Part shown: in pieces, positions 17,719 to 28,209 of the stretch | Layout of the letters: every line of letters starts with the position of its first letter | How positions within the stretch are numbered: position 1 is the stretch's first letter | Notes under the pieces: generated by a model | Seen by the model: only the letters and a program-made list of their open reading frames with translations | What the model was told of the DNA's origin: nothing | Databases searched by the model: none | Program-made: the position numbers and the translations under genes | From: Nitrosomonas ureae | GTDB taxonomy: Bacteria > Pseudomonadota > Gammaproteobacteria > Burkholderiales > Nitrosomonadaceae | DNA length: 64,000 nt | Assembly: GCF_900206265.1 (NCBI RefSeq) | Contig: NZ_LT907782.1 | Location: 2,170,001 to 2,234,000 of the forward strand | Direction of reading: 5' to 3'

Positions 17719-18855
17719 TTAGGCCGCTACCTCTTCCGGCTTGGGAAAATTCAACAGCAGATCACGGTAATACGCGTATTGCTTTTGGCGCAACTCGATT
17801 TCGCGCGGCAAGCCTTCGGTGAGGGAGTTGGTTAAGGTGTCGAATTTGTCGAGGATGGCAACAATGCGAGCTTGTTCGTCTAGCGATGGAATAGGTATGT
17901 CATATAACTCAAATTCCTTAACGCGAACATGAGGAACTCCAGCACCTTTCTTCATTGTGTGAATATGTTCCTGTTTGTTTTGAAGAAAGTGGTAAACAAA
18001 CTTTGACTTTAGAATTTTAGAATCAGGATGAACGCTGAAAGCATCAGTTAGAAATATTGGCTGATTCCAAAAGCTCACATAGCCCGCATAGGCTCCTGAT
18101 CTGGCGATGACAATAGTTTCGCCTTCCCTATTGCTCTCTCCGTGGAGGTATGTTGGAGTCGGGCCATTTGCAACAACAGGAATATCGCCGACTGTTGTTT
18201 GCTTTTGTGTAATTGCCGTGCCTCGACGAAATTCTGCCACCCCGCCCAACATCTTCCACACCACTTTCCCTTCTTCAAAACTCAACAACTGGTCGCGGTA
18301 GTAGTTGTATTGTTTTTTGCGGGCGGTCAGTTCGGCGGTCAGTTCGGCGGTCAGCTTGGTAAAGGCGTCCAGTATGCGGACGATTTCGGCCTGGATTTCC
18401 AGCGATTTTTTGGGGTTGTCTGGGCAGGGGATGGGGATTTCTAAATTCTCAATTTTGCCAACAGCCAAGCCGGGCTGAGCAGACTGTGAGGCGTACTGAT
18501 TAAGGTTCATGAGCGTTAGCACATGAAATGCCCAATCAATATCTATGCAATCTTTTGCTGTAACAACAACAGCATGTTCCGTTGCGTAAAACTTCCCTCT
18601 TGTTCGCTGTACATTTCCACATAGCGCGCCCTGCCGACCGATGAGTAAATGGGCCCCGTCATGACTGTTTTTTTTAACGAAGCCGCGAATCCCATTCCCC
18701 CCAAAACATGGATATACATAATGTTCGTCAGGTTCTTGCATGATATTGCTTGCGGAAATATGCTGACCGGCACGCATATGTAGTACTTCCCCCAGCGCCT
18801 TCCACTCCACCACTACCCCATCCAGCAGCTTCGCCATAAAGCTCACGCTGCTCAT
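17719..18855 (-). CDS. hsdS: Type I restriction enzyme S subunit with TAEL repeats
   Basis: A 378-aa specificity subunit with two recognition domains. The first ends in a central conserved helix containing [21 protein letters not shown]; the second ends in [22 protein letters not shown]. The central TAEL tandem is the repeat that in EcoR124-family enzymes sets the spacing between the two half-sites (two copies give a six-base spacer, three give seven). Two complete copies are present here. The gene overlaps the hsdM end by four bases (ATGA). The two target halves cannot be read from the sequence. Confidence 0.93.
   Translation of the reverse strand: MSSVSFMAKLLDGVVVEWKALGEVLHMRAGQHISASNIMQEPDEHYVYPCFGGNGIRGFVKKNSHDGAHLLIGRQGALCGNVQRTRGKFYATEHAVVVTAKDCIDIDWAFHVLTLMNLNQYASQSAQPGLAVGKIENLEIPIPCPDNPKKSLEIQAEIVRILDAFTKLTAELTAELTARKKQYNYYRDQLLSFEEGKVVWKMLGGVAEFRRGTAITQKQTTVGDIPVVANGPTPTYLHGESNREGETIVIARSGAYAGYVSFWNQPIFLTDAFSVHPDSKILKSKFVYHFLQNKQEHIHTMKKGAGVPHVRVKEFELYDIPIPSLDEQARIVAILDKFDTLTNSLTEGLPREIELRQKQYAYYRDLLLNFPKPEEVAA
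18320..18355 (-). repeat. 12-bp tandem repeat in hsdS (TAEL codons)
   Basis: Three adjacent 12-base units (consensus CGGCGGTCAGTT on the plus strand, with end changes) lie in the hsdS spacer helix and encode [12 protein letters not shown]. Gain or loss of one unit keeps the frame and adds or removes four residues. In EcoR124 this exact change alters the DNA spacer length recognised, and hence the specificity. Confidence 0.8.
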
Positions 18856-20408
18856 GCCTCCAACTCCTCGCCTTCAATCTCTGCAACGATGGCGTCAATC
18901 TCCGCTCGCAGTTGGTCGATCCGGGCCACGGTGGTTTTCAGCTCGGCATTGAGCTGGGCGATGTCCACCACCTCGCGGGTGTCTTTGGCTTCGACATAGC
19001 TGCTCACCGACAGGTTGTAGTCATTGGCGGCGACCTGTTCGAACGGCACGGAGCGCGCAAAGTGCTCCACATTCGCCTTGCTGTCGAACACCGCCATGAT
19101 CTGTTAGATGTGCGCATCCAGCAGCACGTTGTTATTGGTTCCCTTTTTAAACAGACTGCTGGCGTCAATGAACTGGGTGGTGGTGTCGGTTTTGTGTTTG
19201 GACAGCACCAGAATATTCACGCCGATGGTGGTACCAAAAAACAAGTTGGGCGCCAGCGAAATCACGGTTTCGACGTAGTTGCTATCCACCAAATACTGAC
19301 GGATTTTCTGCTCGACCCCGCCACGGTAAAAAATGCCGGGGAAGCAGACGATGGCGGCGCGGCCTTTGGCCGAGAGGTAGCTGAGCGCATGCAGCACAAA
19401 GGCAAAATCGGCTTTAGACTTGGGGGCCAACACGCCCGCCGGGGCAAAGCGCTCGTCGTTGATCAGAGTGGGATCGTCCGCGCCGATCCATTTCACCGAA
19501 TACGGTGGATTGGAAACGATGGCATCAAAGGGTTTGTCATTGCCAAAATGCGGGTCGATCAGGGTATTGCCCAGTTGGATGTTGAACTTGTCGTAGTTGA
19601 TGTTGTGCAAGAACATGTTCATCCGCGCCAGGTTGTAGGTGGTGTGATTGATCTCCTGACCAAAAAAACCGTCTTCAATGATGTGCGCGTCGAAGTGCTT
19701 TTTGGCTTGCAGCAACAACGAACCGGAACCACAGGCCGGGTCATACATCTTGTTGACGCTGGTTTGCTTGTGCATGGCCAGTTGGGCTATTAGCTTGGAC
19801 ACGTATGGCGGGGTGAAAAACTCGCCACCGGATTTACCGGCATTGGCGGCATAGTTGGAGATCAGAAACTCGTAGGCATCGCCAAACAGGTCGATGTGAC
19901 TGTTGTTAAAATCACCAAAACCCAGCCCGGCCACGCCTTTGAGCACGGCAGCCAAACGGGTGTTTTTGTCTTTTACCGTATTGCCGAGGCGGTTGCTGGT
20001 GGTATCGAAATCGGCAAACAGGCCTTTGATGTCGCCTTCTGAGGGGTAGCCATTGGCGGAGCTTTCGATGGCGGCAAAAATGCTGGCTAAGTCAGTATTC
20101 AGGCTGCCGTTGGTATTGGCGGCAGCGGTGATGTTGGCAAACAACTGGCTAGGGTAGATGAAGTAGCCCTTGGTTTTGATGGCATCAGCTTTGATATCCG
20201 GGGTGATGACATTGTCCGGCAACTTTGCGTAGTCGATACTGTCGTCACCGCCTTCGATGTAGCTGGCGAAGTTTTCGCTGATAAAACGATAGAACAGTGT
20301 GCCCAAGACATATTGCTTGAAATCCCATCCATCGACTGCGCCACGAACATCATTGGCGATTTGCCAGATCTGGCGTTGCAAGGCTGCGCGCTGTTGAGTG
20401 CTTGTCAT
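18852..20408 (-). pseudogene. hsdM: Type I M subunit interrupted by an in-frame TAA
   Basis: Adenine methyltransferase subunit of the second system. From ATG 20408 (AAGGA upstream, protein begins [16 protein letters not shown]) it runs 434 codons to TAA at 19104-19106. The same frame then continues [19 protein letters not shown] for 83 more codons to 18852, where it overlaps hsdS. Joined, it would be about 518 aa, the normal length of EcoR124-type M subunits. Motif [11 protein letters not shown] lies near residue 221 and NPPY near 298, both before the stop; only the C-terminal helical tail that contacts S is cut off. A single GAA-to-TAA change explains it. Re-initiation at the ATG two codons after the stop could make the tail as a separate 81-aa chain. 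Confidence 0.85.
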
Positions 20409-20921
20409 GGTGAAATTCCTTGCTGATACTGGTTTAAAATTGCCCCTCATTACGGTTGAAATTTGACCAGGGGGAAGCAGAGCGCAGGATACTACGCATC
20501 TGTGGGTAAGTCGACCGGACTGAGTTGGTATTTTGCCACCTGTTGATGGTATCGGTACAAGCGTGAATCACTACAAGTTGCCCCGATTTTTCTCTGGCAC
20601 ATATTTTTCTTTTTCCCTTGCTGTAATCCGACCTTTGCAGTTAACGCACCTGATAAAATGTGGATCAGTGACATCATCACTTACATCCCTACGGATAAAG
20701 ATTGATTGTATTTGGCTGGCGTAAAGGATCTGTTTAATGGAGAACTGGTAGGCTAGGCCATGAATGAGTGAATGACTGTTGGCACCAAATGAAACTTGAC
20801 ACTAGAAGCCTAGTTGTACCGATTGAAAACTGATCAGGTAATTGACGTATCTTGCCTAAATTTTAGGCGGGAGAATTTAAGAGGTGATTTCTTTTATGCA
20901 GCATAGCCTTAAATTTAACCG
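20409..20921. other. Intergenic region upstream of mutS with a short leader ORF
   Basis: About 510 bases between the divergent hsdM and mutS. The only structured element seen is a ten-codon open frame at 20896-20925 (MQHSLKFNR, stop), preceded by GAGGTG nine bases upstream; its TGA overlaps the mutS ATG. The mutS ATG itself lacks a ribosome-binding site. An open frame at 20492-20680 on the minus strand has no coding character. Confidence 0.5.
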
Positions 20922-23522
20922 ATGAAGCCCCCTAAAGAGCAGCATACGCCGATGATGCAACAATACTTGCGCATTAAGGCACAGTATCCGGATATGTTGA
21001 TGTTTTATCGCATGGGGGATTTTTATGAGTTATTTTTTGATGATGCCGAGAAAGCTGCAAAATTGCTTGGGATTACATTAACCCGACGCGGGGCTTCTGC
21101 AGGTGAGCCCATCAAGATGGCGGGGGTGCCCTATCATGCAGCCGAGCAATATCTGGCTAAGCTGGTCAAGGCTGGCGAGTCCATTGCGATTTGTGAGCAG
21201 GTAGGTGATCCGGCTACCAGTAAAGGACCGGTAGCTCGCGAGGTTGTCCGCATCCTCACACCCGGAACATTAACGGATGCAGCATTACTGGAGGATAAGC
21301 GCAATTGTATTTTGCTGTCATTATGGATACATGAGTCGATTCTGGGGCTGGCATGGTTGAATCTGGCTGCGGGCCAATTACGGATCATGGAGACATCGCC
21401 GCAAAATATGCTGAGCGAATTGGAGCGCTTGCAACCGGCAGAAATACTTATACCTGAAGCGCTTACGTTAGATGAGTTGCAAGGAAAGAATTGGGTTATA
21501 AAGCGATTACCGGCGTGGCAGTTTGATCGTGATAATGCGGTCAGCAATCTGAAACGACAATTTGCAACGCATGATCTTTGCGGATTTGGCTGCGAGGATT
21601 TGTCTACAGCTCTGTGCGCGGTGAGCGCGTTATTGGAATATGTGCGTTTAACGCAAGGGACGGCTGCACTTCATATCACATCATTACAAGCTGAGCGGGA
21701 AAGTGTTTATGTCCGCATGGATGCCGCAACACGCCGCAATCTCGAAATTTCTGAAACCATCCGGGGGGAAAGATCGCCCACGCTATTGTCCTTGCTGGAT
21801 ACCTGCTCAACCAATATGGGTAGCCGTTTATTGCAATTCTGGCTACATCATCCCTTACGCGATCGGAGCGAAATTCAAAAACGGCTGGATAGTATTACCG
21901 CCTTGATCGGAGAAAATGGATCAAATAGCTATGTGGCGGTGCGCAATCTTTTACGGCAGATTGTGGATATTGAGCGGATTACGGCGCGTATTGCACTTAA
22001 ATCAGTTCGTCCGAGGGATTTATCGGGTTTACGCGACAGCTTGAAACTATTTCCTGCAATTATCACAGCGATTGCGCAGTGCCACAGTGAGAGAATTGAT
22101 CGATTGATTCAGGCGCTGCAAGTTGAGCCTGCTCTGGGTGAGCTATTGAATAAAGCCTTGCTGGAAGAGCCCGGCGTAGTGTTGCGCGAGGGTAATGTGA
22201 TTGCCGATGGTTATGATATTGAATTGGATGAATTGCGGGCATTGCAAAACAATTGCGGAGAATTCTTGTTACAGCTGGAAATTCGTGAAAAGGAACGTAC
22301 CGGTATTCCCAATCTGAAAGTCGAATATAACCGCGTGCACGGTTTCTATATCGAAGTCACGCATGCGCATAGCGAGAAAATTCCTGCGGATTATCGGCGC
22401 AGACAAACTCTAAAAAGTGCTGAACGTTATATTACGCCTGAACTGAAAGCTTTCGAAGACAAGGCATTATCGGCGCAGGATCGGGCGCTGGCGCGAGAAA
22501 AATATTTATACGATGAATTAATTGAGACACTGATACAGCATGTTCCTGCATTACAGGAAATGGCGCTCAGCGTTGCCGAGATCGATGTGCTGTGCACATT
22601 GGCAGAGCGTGCGCAAGTGCTTGACTACACCGCGCCCTATTTATCCAATGAAGATATTGTCAGCATCGAAACCGGTCGACATCCGGTGGTAGAAAGCCAG
22701 GTTGAGAATTTTGTCGCTAACGATGTTCAGCTAGGTACCCAGCAAACGGGAACACAGCAAATGCTTCTGATTACCGGACCCAACATGGGGGGGAAATCTA
22801 CCTACATGCGACAAATAGCATTGATTAGCTTGCTTGTGCATTGCGGGTGTTATGTTCCGGCTAAAAAGGCGTGCATTGGCATACTTGACCAAATCTTTAC
22901 CCGTATCGGTGCCGCTGACGATCTTGCCAGCGGTCGTTCCACGTTCATGGTGGAAATGACGGAAACAGCCAATATACTCCATAACGCAACAGCACAGAGC
23001 CTGGTGCTGATGGATGAAGTTGGCCGAGGTACATCGACTTTTGATGGTTTGGCGCTAGCATTTGCCATTGCCCGGCATTTACTGACAAAAAACCGCAGTC
23101 TTACTTTATTTGCTACGCATTACTTCGAACTGACAAAACTTGCAGAAGAGTTTAAGCAAGTCAAGAACGTTCATCTGGATGCGGTGGAATATAAACAACA
23201 TATTGTGTTTCTGCATAAAGTTACCGAGGGGCCAGCAAGTCAGAGCTATGGTTTGCAAGTCGCGGCATTGGCAGGGGTTCCCGAATCAGCGATTAGAGTA
23301 GCAAGAAAATACCTGATTAATCTCGAGCAGGAAAGTATCCATAGGGAGCCGCAATTGGACTTATTCGCTTTTTCGGTTGCGGAGCCGGAAGAGATTGTTA
23401 TGCAAGAACACCCCGTAATTCCAATGCTTCGAAATCTTTCGCCTGATGAGCTCAGTCCCAGGCAGGCATTGGAGCAGATTTATTTACTCAAAAAAATGAC
23501 AGATAGCGAACATGGCAGCTGA
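20922..23522 (+). CDS. mutS: DNA mismatch repair protein MutS
   Basis: Mismatch-binding ATPase that starts methyl-independent or methyl-directed repair with MutL, 866 aa, full length. The N-terminal mismatch domain has the F-x-E wedge in [15 protein letters not shown] (residues about 28-42), which inserts at the mispair. The connector, lever and clamp domains follow, and the ATPase has Walker [10 protein letters not shown] near residue 618 and [16 protein letters not shown] (Walker B and signature) near 695. The C-terminus ([16 protein letters not shown]) is the dimer/tetramer helix. It stands alone on the plus strand. The start is supported by family alignment, with possible coupling to a ten-codon leader. 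Confidence 0.97.
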   Translation: MKPPKEQHTPMMQQYLRIKAQYPDMLMFYRMGDFYELFFDDAEKAAKLLGITLTRRGASAGEPIKMAGVPYHAAEQYLAKLVKAGESIAICEQVGDPATSKGPVAREVVRILTPGTLTDAALLEDKRNCILLSLWIHESILGLAWLNLAAGQLRIMETSPQNMLSELERLQPAEILIPEALTLDELQGKNWVIKRLPAWQFDRDNAVSNLKRQFATHDLCGFGCEDLSTALCAVSALLEYVRLTQGTAALHITSLQAERESVYVRMDAATRRNLEISETIRGERSPTLLSLLDTCSTNMGSRLLQFWLHHPLRDRSEIQKRLDSITALIGENGSNSYVAVRNLLRQIVDIERITARIALKSVRPRDLSGLRDSLKLFPAIITAIAQCHSERIDRLIQALQVEPALGELLNKALLEEPGVVLREGNVIADGYDIELDELRALQNNCGEFLLQLEIREKERTGIPNLKVEYNRVHGFYIEVTHAHSEKIPADYRRRQTLKSAERYITPELKAFEDKALSAQDRALAREKYLYDELIETLIQHVPALQEMALSVAEIDVLCTLAERAQVLDYTAPYLSNEDIVSIETGRHPVVESQVENFVANDVQLGTQQTGTQQMLLITGPNMGGKSTYMRQIALISLLVHCGCYVPAKKACIGILDQIFTRIGAADDLASGRSTFMVEMTETANILHNATAQSLVLMDEVGRGTSTFDGLALAFAIARHLLTKNRSLTLFATHYFELTKLAEEFKQVKNVHLDAVEYKQHIVFLHKVTEGPASQSYGLQVAALAGVPESAIRVARKYLINLEQESIHREPQLDLFAFSVAEPEEIVMQEHPVIPMLRNLSPDELSPRQALEQIYLLKKMTDSEHGS

Positions 23523-23548
23523 ATTTTTATCCAACCGGGTGCTTCTTG

Positions 23549-24028
23549 TTAATGCTCGTGACCATGTGCGCCATGCACATGTTGATGAGAAATTTCTTCT
23601 GCTGTGGCTGGGCGGACATCGGTTATCGTGCATGCGAAATTTAGTTTCATACCTGCGAAAGGATGATTACCGTCAACAATTACACTATCATCCGTGACAT
23701 CAGTGACTTTATAGACGATAAAGTCGTCCGAATCTTCAGCGCCACCTTCAAAATGCATACCAACGGTCACATTAGCAGGAAAAGAATCGCGCGGCTCAAC
23801 ACGAACCAGTTCCGCATCATACTCACCAAAAGTGTCCTCCGGCTCCATGGTGATGGAGCATGAATGGCCCATTTCCATTTCGTGTAATGCTTCTTCTACC
23901 AAGGGAAAAATCCCTCCGTAGCCGCCATGCAAATAACTAATGGGGGTATCTGTTTTTTCCAGAATTTCTCCTGAAGTATCCGACAATTCATAGTTAAGAG
24001 AAACGACAGTATCTTTTTTCACTCGCAT
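23549..24028 (-). CDS. slyD: FKBP-type prolyl isomerase SlyD
   Basis: Peptidyl-prolyl cis-trans isomerase and chaperone of the cytoplasm, 159 aa. The FKBP halves (VVSLNYELSDTSGEILEKT and YLHGGYGGIFPLVEEALHEMEMG) flank an insert-in-flap chaperone domain. The C-terminus is His-rich (HQHVHGAHGHEH), a metal-binding tail typical of SlyD and linked to nickel delivery to enzymes. It converges on mutS with a 26-base gap. Confidence 0.94.
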   Translation of the reverse strand: MRVKKDTVVSLNYELSDTSGEILEKTDTPISYLHGGYGGIFPLVEEALHEMEMGHSCSITMEPEDTFGEYDAELVRVEPRDSFPANVTVGMHFEGGAEDSDDFIVYKVTDVTDDSVIVDGNHPFAGMKLNFACTITDVRPATAEEISHQHVHGAHGHEH

Positions 24029-24182
24029 AATAAATTTCCTTGTTTAGTTTAATTAAAAGCTCAAATGCTTATAACAACCAAAGCAATCATGCATTCCCAG
24101 CATTGATTGAACAGTCGGCATTATACGCACAAAGTTATTATTTTCCTTGATCCATAATCACCTTAGTAAAACAATTGATGAT

Positions 24183-24755
24183 TCAATCTTCATTTTGCTT
24201 GAATTGTAATGTCCTGACAGGCGCAAAACTTTGCCGGTGAATTGCGCAAGCCCCATACCGTTGTAGCGCAGCTAAATGCACTTTGGTTGGATATCCTTTA
24301 TGTTTATCGAATCCATATCCGGGAAAATGCCTATGCAATCTTTGCATTTCAGCATCACGCGCAGTCTTGGCCAGTATCGAAGCGGCTGAGATCTCGGGGA
24401 TTAGGCTATCACCGCGAACGATTGTCCGCATTGGACAGCGCAAATGCGGACTTTGATTACCATCGACCAGTACAATATCGGGCGTAAAAGGCAGGCTTTC
24501 GACAGCGCGCTTCATGGCCAGCAAACTTGCCTGAAGGATATTCAGCCGATCAATTTCCTGTACCGAGGCATAGGAAATTGACCATGCTTTAGCCAGTTTT
24601 TTGATTGTGACTGCCAGTGCGTTTCGCTTTGTTTCGCTCAGTTTCTTGGAATCAGCCAATCCATCTATTGTGAAGGTCTTATTCAAAACAACACAAGCCG
24701 CATAGACCGGTCCAGCCAGTGGGCCCCTGCCAGCTTCATCGACCCCGCAAATCAA
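24183..24755 (-). CDS. rnhB: Ribonuclease HII
   Basis: Endonuclease that removes ribonucleotides from DNA and RNA from RNA-DNA hybrids, about 190 aa. The family start [16 protein letters not shown] carries the first Asp-Glu pair; VLVDGNQ has the third Asp and SILAKTARD the last acidic site. The start codon is odd: no ATG or GTG exists between the upstream in-frame TGA and the conserved domain. Candidates are TTG at 24755, without a ribosome-binding site, and ATT at 24776, with AGGAG nine bases upstream. It follows fabZ at the end of the long minus-strand operon. Confidence 0.94.
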   Translation of the reverse strand: MICGVDEAGRGPLAGPVYAACVVLNKTFTIDGLADSKKLSETKRNALAVTIKKLAKAWSISYASVQEIDRLNILQASLLAMKRAVESLPFTPDIVLVDGNQSPHLRCPMRTIVRGDSLIPEISAASILAKTARDAEMQRLHRHFPGYGFDKHKGYPTKVHLAALQRYGACAIHRQSFAPVRTLQFKQNED

Positions 24756-24819
24756 TTCGATAGTTGACGTTTCAATACTTGAACACTCCTGATGTTGGCG
24801 GTTATTTCAATGGCAGAGG

Positions 24820-25263
24820 TTATACATTCCGGGAAGTACACATAAGCTGCGCCTCGGTAACAAGCTGGCCATCCACTTCAGCACGTGCCGAATACTTCCA
24901 TAACCCTTTGATTTGTCGTTGAATTGAAACTTTTAAAATTAACTGATCGCCAGCCATGACGGGTTTCTTGAAACGAACACCATCGATACCTACAAAGTAA
25001 TAAACCGTATCTTCCTTATTCGTTGTATTTTCCGTTCTAAGGGTCAGAATAGCGGCTGCCTGAGCGAGTGCCTCAACAATCAAAACCCCCGGCATCACTG
25101 GATGATGTGGGAAATGCCCGGAAAAGAAAGGCTCGTTGATAGAAACATTTTTTAACGCGACGATATCTTTACCCGCTTCATATGAAATTACCCGGTCTAC
25201 TAGCAAAAGCGGATAACGATGCGGAAGATATTTTAAGATTTCGTGAATATTCATGTTACTCAT
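24820..25263 (-). CDS. fabZ: 3-hydroxyacyl-ACP dehydratase FabZ
   Basis: Hotdog-fold dehydratase of type II fatty acid synthesis, 147 aa, cytoplasmic. The active-site helix [22 protein letters not shown] holds the catalytic His and Glu; the preceding [12 protein letters not shown] is the family lead-in. In many proteobacteria it sits between lpxD and lpxA; here neither is present on either side: skp precedes it and rnhB follows it directly. Confidence 0.96.
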   Translation of the reverse strand: MSNMNIHEILKYLPHRYPLLLVDRVISYEAGKDIVALKNVSINEPFFSGHFPHHPVMPGVLIVEALAQAAAILTLRTENTTNKEDTVYYFVGIDGVRFKKPVMAGDQLILKVSIQRQIKGLWKYSARAEVDGQLVTEAQLMCTSRNV

Positions 25264-25336
25264 TGTGTGATTTCCCTGTTGGGTTTGGTCCTCGGTTCAA
25301 TGCTACTGGATTATTGGCGTGTGCTGGAAGCGGTAC

Positions 25337-25864
25337 TTACTCGTTATTGAGTGCTTGAATGACTTTGTCGGTAATGTCGATGCGTTGACTTCTGTAAACA
25401 GAGTCTTGTAATTGCAGAATCAGATCATAATTTTCTTCTTCGGCGATTTTACTGATAGCACGGTTGGTGCGCTCTAGAATCATACTGTATTCTTCATTCT
25501 GGCGTACGCTCAGATCTTCACGCATTTGCTTTTGGGCGCGTTGGTACTCACGACTTAAATTGGCAAGATTCCTTTCCAAATTGCGCCGCTCAGATTCTTC
25601 CATGTTAATACTTTCTTTTTCCAGCTTGTCTTGCAGTGTTTTGGCCTTAATCACCATTTTTTTGATAGCTTCATCACGTGGAACAAATTCCTGTTCGATT
25701 TTTTTTTGAGCCTGTATGGCTGGTATGGATTCACGCAGAATTTGTTCGGTGTTGACTACGCCAATTTTAATATCACTGGCGGCAGCTCCTGAATTACAAG
25801 TGATGGTTAAGACGAATAAAACCATCATCGTATTGAACCAGCAGCGATAGAGTCGTTTGTGCAT
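25337..25864 (-). CDS. skp: Periplasmic chaperone Skp/OmpH
   Basis: Outer-membrane protein chaperone, about 175 aa from ATG 25864, chosen because AGGTGATA precedes it. Residues 1 to about 30 form a signal peptide ending CNSGAAAS. The mature part begins IKIGVVNTEQILRES and continues as long charged coiled-coil arms (residues about 55-140), the trimeric tentacles that hold unfolded OMPs, and ends in a beta strand (DLILQLQDSVYRSQRIDIT). It follows bamA directly, as usual. An A9 run lies in frame within the coding region. Confidence 0.92.
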   Translation of the reverse strand: MHKRLYRCWFNTMMVLFVLTITCNSGAAASDIKIGVVNTEQILRESIPAIQAQKKIEQEFVPRDEAIKKMVIKAKTLQDKLEKESINMEESERRNLERNLANLSREYQRAQKQMREDLSVRQNEEYSMILERTNRAISKIAEEENYDLILQLQDSVYRSQRIDITDKVIQALNNE

Positions 25865-25893
25865 TATCACCTGAAGCAAATACCCGGCAGAAA

Positions 25894-28206
25894 TTAAAAT
25901 TGTTGACCGAACATGAATTGGAATCTTTGCAGGTTGTCAGCCGGTATATCGTTCAATGGTTCTGCTACACTAACTTTCAGTGGCCCCATGGGGGATACCC
26001 AGGTTAGCGCAATACCGGCTGAGTAACGCATGAAATTATTCAGCTCACTGAAATGGTTAAATGTTGTACCACCATCAGTAAACAAACTAAAACGTAATGA
26101 TCGGTCATCGCGCAAGAATGGGACAGGAAACATCAGTTCAATATTTCCAACCACACGCCTGCTAGCACCTACCGCCAGCAATCTGCGATTAGTCGTGGAG
26201 ACGTTACCGGGGAGTAATGTGTCATCACGGGGGCCCAAAGAATTCAGATCATAACCTCTGACCGAGTTATTACCCCCGGCAAAAAAGTTTTTGAAAAAAG
26301 GCAGGCTTTTCCCTGCGTAACCATCACCATAGCCAAATTCGGTATTGATCAGAAGCGTAAAGAAATCGGTGATCGGAAAATACCATTTCTGGTTGTAACT
26401 GATCTTGTAATAATCTAAATCCCCACCCGGCACGCTGACTTCACCAAATAACCGATGCGTTGTTCCTGAGGTTGGCCAAATGGCGCTATCACGGCGGTCG
26501 CGTGCCCAGCTTAGGGTTGCTGGGAAATTATTGGTGGATGTGCCAAATTCATTGACAAAATCCTTATAACGCTGGGGACTGCTATCAAATATACCGATTG
26601 AAGTATTTTCCGCAGCCAAGCCAAGGGAAACGATATCATTTTCCGCAATCGGTATTCCAAATCTAAAACCGGCCCCTAAGGTATCTGTTTTAAAGGCGGC
26701 AAACGATGTTAATGCCTTCGTATCCAGAACACGCTTGTAAGCATCCACACCAAAACTTAAGCCATCCACTGTGGCATAAGGATTGGTAAAGGATGCGGAG
26801 TAGGTTTCGTTAATGGCGCCGCGGTTGGCATCAAGACTAAAAAAATTGCCCGTGCCAAAAATATTATTCTGAGAAATTGAAGCATTTAGAATGATCCCCT
26901 GACGATCAGAGTAGCCCGCGCCAAACATGATAGATCCGGTTGGTCGTTCTTCAACTCTGACTTTGATGTCCACCTGGTCGGTTTTATTGGGTACTGCTGG
27001 CGTTTCTACATTGACACTGTTGAAAAATCCTAAACGATCAACCCGGACTTTAGAGAGATTAATTTGACTGGTGGAATGCCAGGCGCCTTCCATTTGGCGG
27101 AATTCGCGGCGTATGACTTCGTCGCGGGTGCGATCGTTACCTTCAATATCAATACGGCGTACGTATACCCGCCTTCCCGGATCAATAAAAAAGGTAAACG
27201 CCGCTTGGCGGTTTTCATAATCTATTTCAGGTGAAGCATTAACATTAGCAAAAGCATATCCGTCATCGCCTAATCGGTCAGTAATTAATTTGATGGATTC
27301 GGTTAGTTTCTCACGTGCAAAAACATCCCCATTTTTTAGCAATATCAGTTTGTGAACTTCTTCCTCGGGTATGATGGTTTCTCCTGCTACCTTGATATCG
27401 GAAACTGAATATTGAGCGCCTTCGGTCACGTTAATGGTGATATAGATATCGCGTAAATCAGGCGTTATAGAAACTTGAGTGGATTCAATATTGAATTCCA
27501 GATAACCACGATCAAGATAATATGAGCGCAGTGTCTCAAGGTCAGCGGAGAGCTTTTGCTTCGAATATTGATCGTTTTTAGTGAACCAGCTGAGCAGGTC
27601 GGGTCTTCTAAGTACCAGTATGCTGCGCAGTTCTTTGTCAGGAAATTTTTCGTTACCGACAAAACTTATTCTTTTTATTCGGGCAGTGCGGCCTTCATTA
27701 ATATCAAAATTTATTCCGACACGATTACGTTCCAGTGGCGTTGAAGTCGTTGTGATTTTGACGGCATATTTGCCACGGCTGATATATTGTCGTTTTAATT
27801 CCAGCTCGGCTCGTTCCAGAAGCGAGCGACTGAAAATTCGGGATTCTGATATGCCCGCCTGTTTTAGGCCTTCAAGTAGTTTATCTTTCTCAAATTCTTT
27901 GGCACCATTGATGCTGATCTGTGCAATCGCAGGGCGTTCAATAACTTCTACAATCAGAATGTTATTTTCATTCTTTAATTTTACATCTTTAAAAAATCCG
28001 GTTGCATAGAGTGCCTTAATCGCCTCTGTGGCTTTTTCTGCATCCAGTACTTCACCAACTTTAATGGGTAGATAGCTAAATACAGTGCCTGCCTCTGTAC
28101 GCTGAATGCCTTCAACACGAATATCTTTAACAATAAAAGACTCGTTTGCCCAAGATGAAAATGTGTAAAAAAAGGCGATTAATGCAACGAAACACTGGAA
28201 TTTCAT
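25894..28206 (-). CDS. bamA: Outer-membrane assembly factor BamA
   Basis: Central barrel of the Bam complex that inserts beta-barrel proteins into the outer membrane, 770 aa. A signal peptide (residues 1-20, ending SSWA) leads into five POTRA repeats (from FIVKDIRVEGIQRTEAG to about residue 420) and a 16-strand barrel carrying the VRGY motif (NNSVRGYDLNSLG) in the sealing loop. The last residue is Phe (FMFGQQF), the signal for barrel insertion. It sits between rseP and skp. Confidence 0.97.
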   Translation of the reverse strand: MKFQCFVALIAFFYTFSSWANESFIVKDIRVEGIQRTEAGTVFSYLPIKVGEVLDAEKATEAIKALYATGFFKDVKLKNENNILIVEVIERPAIAQISINGAKEFEKDKLLEGLKQAGISESRIFSRSLLERAELELKRQYISRGKYAVKITTTSTPLERNRVGINFDINEGRTARIKRISFVGNEKFPDKELRSILVLRRPDLLSWFTKNDQYSKQKLSADLETLRSYYLDRGYLEFNIESTQVSITPDLRDIYITINVTEGAQYSVSDIKVAGETIIPEEEVHKLILLKNGDVFAREKLTESIKLITDRLGDDGYAFANVNASPEIDYENRQAAFTFFIDPGRRVYVRRIDIEGNDRTRDEVIRREFRQMEGAWHSTSQINLSKVRVDRLGFFNSVNVETPAVPNKTDQVDIKVRVEERPTGSIMFGAGYSDRQGIILNASISQNNIFGTGNFFSLDANRGAINETYSASFTNPYATVDGLSFGVDAYKRVLDTKALTSFAAFKTDTLGAGFRFGIPIAENDIVSLGLAAENTSIGIFDSSPQRYKDFVNEFGTSTNNFPATLSWARDRRDSAIWPTSGTTHRLFGEVSVPGGDLDYYKISYNQKWYFPITDFFTLLINTEFGYGDGYAGKSLPFFKNFFAGGNNSVRGYDLNSLGPRDDTLLPGNVSTTNRRLLAVGASRRVVGNIELMFPVPFLRDDRSLRFSLFTDGGTTFNHFSELNNFMRYSAGIALTWVSPMGPLKVSVAEPLNDIPADNLQRFQFMFGQQF

Positions 28207-28209
28207 TAT

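Noticed and set aside
18912..19793. A 293-codon open frame on the plus strand across hsdM
   Set aside because: It is antisense to a clear methyltransferase gene, has no recognisable motif and no ribosome-binding site; long antisense frames are expected from the codon pattern.
20492..20680. A 62-codon minus-strand frame before mutS
   Set aside because: No family, no ribosome-binding site and no conservation argument available.
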